Assembly (NCBI RefSeq): GCF_000826185.2
Contig: NZ_LN648873.1
Coordinates: forward strand, 62,001 to 126,000
From: Microbacterium gorillae
GTDB taxonomy: Bacteria > Actinomycetota > Actinomycetes > Actinomycetales > Microbacteriaceae
Direction of reading: 5' to 3'
Length of the DNA stretch: 64,000 nucleotides
Part shown: one piece after another, positions 61,536-64,000 of the stretch
How positions within the stretch are numbered: the first letter of the stretch is position 1
Layout: the number at the start of each line of letters is the position of its first letter
The notes under the pieces: generated by a model
Databases searched by the model: none
The model's input: only the letters and a program-made list of their open reading frames with translations
Told to the model about the DNA's origin: nothing
Position numbers and translations under genes: made by a program

Positions 61536-61795
61536 CTCCACTTCCCTCCCCGAGCCCCTCCATTTCCCTCCCCGGCGTCCAAGACCTCCCTCCGAACCGC
61601 GCGATCGGCGCGTTCTGCGGCGTGATGACGAGGTCCGACGGCGCTGTCCTTCGCGCCGTCGGACGCAGACCTCCCTCCGAACCGCGCGATCGGCGCGTTC
61701 TGCGGCGTGATGACGAGGTCCGACGGCGCTGTCCTTCGCGCCGTCGGACGCTCGGGGGAGGGGCGGCGGAATTTCGCTCCACTTCCCTCCCCGAG
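61536..61795. repeat. Two dispersed copies of a 19-base sequence upstream of mraZ
   Basis: CTCCACTTCCCTCCCCGAG occurs at 61536-61554 and again at 61777-61795, flanking the 85-bp tandem repeat. Its reverse complement contains GGAAGTGGAG, related to the GTGGAGT units of the MraZ box just upstream of the gene. Confidence 0.85.
61582..61751. repeat. Exact 85-bp tandem repeat in the mraZ upstream region
   Basis: Copy 1 is 61582-61666 and copy 2 is 61667-61751, identical at every base. Each contains a 12-bp inverted repeat with an 8-base loop (61633-61644 with 61653-61664 in copy 1). No conserved coding frame is seen. Together with the flanking bases it fills the 515-base gap between the DUF3040 gene and mraZ. 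Confidence 0.95.
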
Positions 61796-61863
61796 AAAAA
61801 TCCGCGTGTTTCCGCGGCTTGTGCGATGCGCGTCTGGAGAAACATCGCGATCATCATGCAAAT

Positions 61864-61890
61864 GTGGAGTGAAGTGGAGTAAAGTGGGGC
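61864..61890 (+). promoter_or_regulatory. MraZ box: three direct repeats of period 10
   Basis: GTGGAGT at 61864, GTGGAGT at 61874 and GTGGGGC at 61884 repeat with an exact 10-base period, with A-rich spacers (AAT, GAA, AAA), like the AAAGTGG-N3 or TGGG-N6 operators bound by MraZ. It lies about 40 bases before the mraZ start, so MraZ probably regulates its own operon. Confidence 0.85.
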
Positions 61891-61928
61891 TCATCTCGAC
61901 AGGCCGGTGAAGAGAGGGGGTGGCGGCG

Positions 61929-62360
61929 ATGTTGTTGGGCACCCATACCCCCAAGCTCGATGACAAGGGCCGCGTCATCCTCCCGGCGAAGTTCCGTGAG
62001 GATCTCGCCGGCGGCGTCGTCATCACCCGCGGACAGGAGCGCTGCCTGTACGTGTTCTCGAATGACGAGTTCGAATCGGTCCACGAGCGCATCCGTCAGG
62101 CTCCGCTGAGCAACAAACAGGCGCGGGACTTCCTGCGCATGTTCCTCTCCGGAGCCAGCGCGGAGATGCCGGACAACCAGAACCGCATCACCATCCCGCC
62201 GGCGCTGCGCGCGTACGCCGGGTTGGAGAAGGAGCTGGTCGTGACCGGCGTCGGCGCGCACGCCGAGATCTGGAACGCGTCCGCCTGGAACGCGTTCCTC
62301 GAGTCCAACGAGTCCTCCTACGCCGAGATGGAGCAGGAGGTGATCCCCGGCCTGTTCTGA
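61929..62360 (+). CDS. mraZ: Transcriptional regulator MraZ
   Basis: A 143-residue protein with two SpoVT/AbrB-like repeats: residues 1-50 ([24 protein letters not shown]) and about 75-125 ([20 protein letters not shown]), each with the DxxGR-type motif (DDKGR, DNQNR). It is the ring-forming DNA-binding regulator of the division and cell-wall operon. I chose ATG 61929, which gives the usual length and a GGGGG ribosome-binding site, over the GTG at 61920. Confidence 0.97.
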   Translation: MLLGTHTPKLDDKGRVILPAKFREDLAGGVVITRGQERCLYVFSNDEFESVHERIRQAPLSNKQARDFLRMFLSGASAEMPDNQNRITIPPALRAYAGLEKELVVTGVGAHAEIWNASAWNAFLESNESSYAEMEQEVIPGLF

Positions 62361-62458
62361 CCTGCGTTCTGACTCCCAGCTGATTCGCCCTGAAGCCACT
62401 TCCCCGGCGGCAGGTCGTCTCGGAGGGGAATCAGAGCGCAGGACCCGCCGAAGACATC

Positions 62459-63412
62459 ATGAGCATCGAAGACATTCACATCCCCGTCCTGCTCGAGCGC
62501 TGCGTCGAGCTCCTGGCCCCCGCGCTCGCCGAGCCCGGAGCCGTGCTCGTCGATGCCACCGAGGGCATGGGCGGGCACTCGTCCGCGCTGCTCGATCGGT
62601 TTCCGGACGTGCAACTGGTGGGCCTGGATCGGGACACCGACGCGCTGACGATCGCCCGGACACGCCTGGCGCCGCACATCGATCGCGTGCAACTCGTCCA
62701 CACCGTGTACGACGGAATCGCCGATGCCGTCCGCTCCAGCGGTTTCGACCACGCCGACGGCATCCTGTTCGACCTCGGCGTCAGCTCCCTGCAGCTGGAT
62801 GAGGCCGACCGTGGCTTCGCATACTCGCAGGACGCGCCGCTGGACATGCGCATGGACCAGACCACGGGCACGACCGCGGCCGACATCATCGCGACGTACA
62901 GCGAGGGAGAGCTGCGCCGGATCTTCGAGATCTACGGGGAGGAGAAGCTCGCCGGTCGCTACGCGCGGCACATCATCGCCGCACGCGCCGTCGAGCCGGT
63001 CACGACGTCGGGGCGGCTCGTGCAGATTCTGCAGGACGCCACGCCCGCTGCCGTCTCCCGTGCCGGGCACCCCGCCAAGCGGGTGTTCCAGGCGCTGCGC
63101 GTCGAAGTCAACGGCGAGCTGAACGCCCTCCGCACCGCGATTCCGGCGGCTCTCGATCTGCTGCCGGTCGGCGGACGCCTCGTCGTCATGTCCTACCAAT
63201 CGCTCGAGGACCGCCTCGTCAAGCGCGCGTTCGCGCAGGCGACGGCCTCCACGGCACCGCGCGGACTGCCGGTGGAGCTGGAAGAGCACGCACCGCGGTT
63301 CCGAACCCTCACCAAGGGCGCGGAGCAGGCGAGTGCTGAGGAGCAGGAGCGCAATTCGCGCGCCAAGCCCGTACGGCTGCGAGCCGTGGAACGAATCCGG
63401 GAGGCCCTGTGA
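62459..63412 (+). CDS. rsmH: 16S rRNA (cytosine(1402)-N(4))-methyltransferase RsmH
   Basis: A 317-residue SAM-dependent methyltransferase. SAM motif I is [15 protein letters not shown] (about residues 31-45), with GLDRDTDAL next; [35 protein letters not shown] and the C-terminal [16 protein letters not shown] are diagnostic. It methylates C1402 in the decoding centre of 16S rRNA. It is 98 bases after mraZ and overlaps the next gene by four bases (GTGA), the standard order of this cluster. The ribosome-binding site before ATG 62459 is weak. Confidence 0.97.
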   Translation: MSIEDIHIPVLLERCVELLAPALAEPGAVLVDATEGMGGHSSALLDRFPDVQLVGLDRDTDALTIARTRLAPHIDRVQLVHTVYDGIADAVRSSGFDHADGILFDLGVSSLQLDEADRGFAYSQDAPLDMRMDQTTGTTAADIIATYSEGELRRIFEIYGEEKLAGRYARHIIAARAVEPVTTSGRLVQILQDATPAAVSRAGHPAKRVFQALRVEVNGELNALRTAIPAALDLLPVGGRLVVMSYQSLEDRLVKRAFAQATASTAPRGLPVELEEHAPRFRTLTKGAEQASAEEQERNSRAKPVRLRAVERIREAL

Positions 63413-63984
63413 GCACCGCCCTGTCCGCCCTGCTGCCCGAGCGGCGGCGCTCCGAGCACGCCGAGCGCCATCTGCGGGCGCTCGAGCGTCCGACGCGTCG
63501 GCGTCGTCCCAAGCTGGCCTACGCCCTGACCGCCGTCATCGGCGCCGCCGTGATCGGTGCTCTCCAGCTCGGCTTCTCGATCGCGACGACCCAGACGACC
63601 TTCGAGATCCGCTCCCTGACCGAGGAGCAGCGGTCCCTGACCGTCCAGGGTCAGGCGCTGTACGACCAGGTCGCCGGCCTCAGCTCGCCGCAGTACCTGG
63701 CCTCGAACGCGACCGCACTGGGGATGGTCGTGGGCGGCTCGCCGACGTACATCAAGTTGAGCGACGGCAAGATCATCGGCGCCGCCGACGTGACCTACAT
63801 GAGTTCGATCGCGGCCGCCAAATCGGCGGTGCCGAACTCCCTGATCGCGAACACGCCGCTGGTGACCGAGCCCGATAAGACGATCACCGGTAACACTGCC
63901 AAAGAGGCTCCCGCCGGTTCGACGGCGGCCGGTGCGGCACCACCCGCGATCACCGAGGGGCTGCCGAGCCCGCAGACGCACTGA
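63409..63984 (+). CDS. FtsL-like division protein
   Basis: A 191-residue bitopic membrane protein: a basic cytoplasmic N-terminus (RRRRPK before residue 36), one transmembrane helix (about 37-57), then an extracytoplasmic region with a short coiled-coil-like [26 protein letters not shown]. The C-terminal third is Ala/Pro/Thr-rich. Position between rsmH and the expected ftsI fits FtsL (the Rv2164c place), which with FtsB/FtsQ activates septal peptidoglycan synthesis. It starts with GTG overlapping rsmH. An AGAGGAA sequence at the very end of the window is probably the ribosome-binding site of the next gene. Confidence 0.85.
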   Translation: MSTALSALLPERRRSEHAERHLRALERPTRRRRPKLAYALTAVIGAAVIGALQLGFSIATTQTTFEIRSLTEEQRSLTVQGQALYDQVAGLSSPQYLASNATALGMVVGGSPTYIKLSDGKIIGAADVTYMSSIAAAKSAVPNSLIANTPLVTEPDKTITGNTAKEAPAGSTAAGAAPPAITEGLPSPQTH

Positions 63985-64000
63985 CCGAGAGGAACCGACA

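Noticed and set aside
61582..61751. Possible CRISPR-like array
   Set aside because: The two 85-bp units are directly adjacent without spacers and no cas genes are present; it is a simple tandem duplication.
1..64000. tRNA, rRNA or riboswitch genes
   Set aside because: Reading the intergenic regions on both strands gave no cloverleaf with CCA-proximal stem or known riboswitch core that I could support; a covariance search (tRNAscan-SE, Infernal/Rfam) would be decisive.

Overview
This 64 kb window is chromosomal DNA from a high-GC actinobacterium, most likely a member of the Microbacteriaceae (Microbacterium or a close relative). The evidence is the roughly 70% GC coding sequence, the GarA/FtsR regulators, the imuA-imuB-dnaE2 mutasome, a PknL-type PASTA kinase with its partner DNA-binding protein, and a DUF222/HNH endonuclease. 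The placement is inference from gene content; there is no rRNA or tRNA in the window, and no CRISPR array, phage or integrase module was seen.

Layout. 1-9553 is a mixed accessory stretch: an MHS transporter with an IclR regulator, a divergent WYL regulator/VOC pair, small enzymes, and a stress group of small minus-strand genes (cold shock protein, lipocalin, GlsB, CsbD, Nudix). 9633-14338 is the glyoxylate shunt (malate synthase, isocitrate lyase) with a divergent RamB-type regulator. 14441-16745 is a three-gene two-component cassette. 17074-20396 holds the HNH endonuclease, an aldo/keto reductase and an AlkD-like protein. 20426-25537 is a five-gene ferric-siderophore uptake operon behind an iron box. 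25729-28648 holds an FtsX-type ABC transporter and a DUF998 membrane protein carrying an exact 87 bp duplication. 28667-34352 is an SOS-controlled mutasome operon. 34438-38594 has a serine hydrolase, a frameshifted lipoprotein, an orphan prepilin peptidase, an NAD(P)HX epimerase and a CYTH protein.

38678-41979 links dihydrolipoyl dehydrogenase to GarA, FtsR and a second MerR regulator. 43503-50603 places pyruvate carboxylase between two ParA/MinD-type ATPases, the second with a long acidic and helical N-terminus, followed by peptide deformylase. 50660-63984 resembles, from memory, the Mycobacterium tuberculosis Rv2187-Rv2164c neighbourhood: acyl-CoA ligase, acyltransferase, DAHP synthase, PknL, Rv2175c-like protein, polyprenyl synthetase, DUF3040 protein, then mraZ, rsmH and an FtsL-like protein that open the division and cell-wall cluster.

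Many adjacent same-strand genes overlap by 1-4 bases (ATGA, GTGA or TGATG), so translational coupling is common. The most unusual signals are two exact tandem duplications (87 bp in a gene, 85 bp upstream of mraZ), a large hairpin cluster that extends malate synthase, a frameshifted lipoprotein behind a structured leader, a coding-like segment fused in frame to the cold shock gene, a GC drop over the last PASTA domains of the kinase, and the ParA-pyc-MinD arrangement. I found no clear, wholly new multi-gene system.
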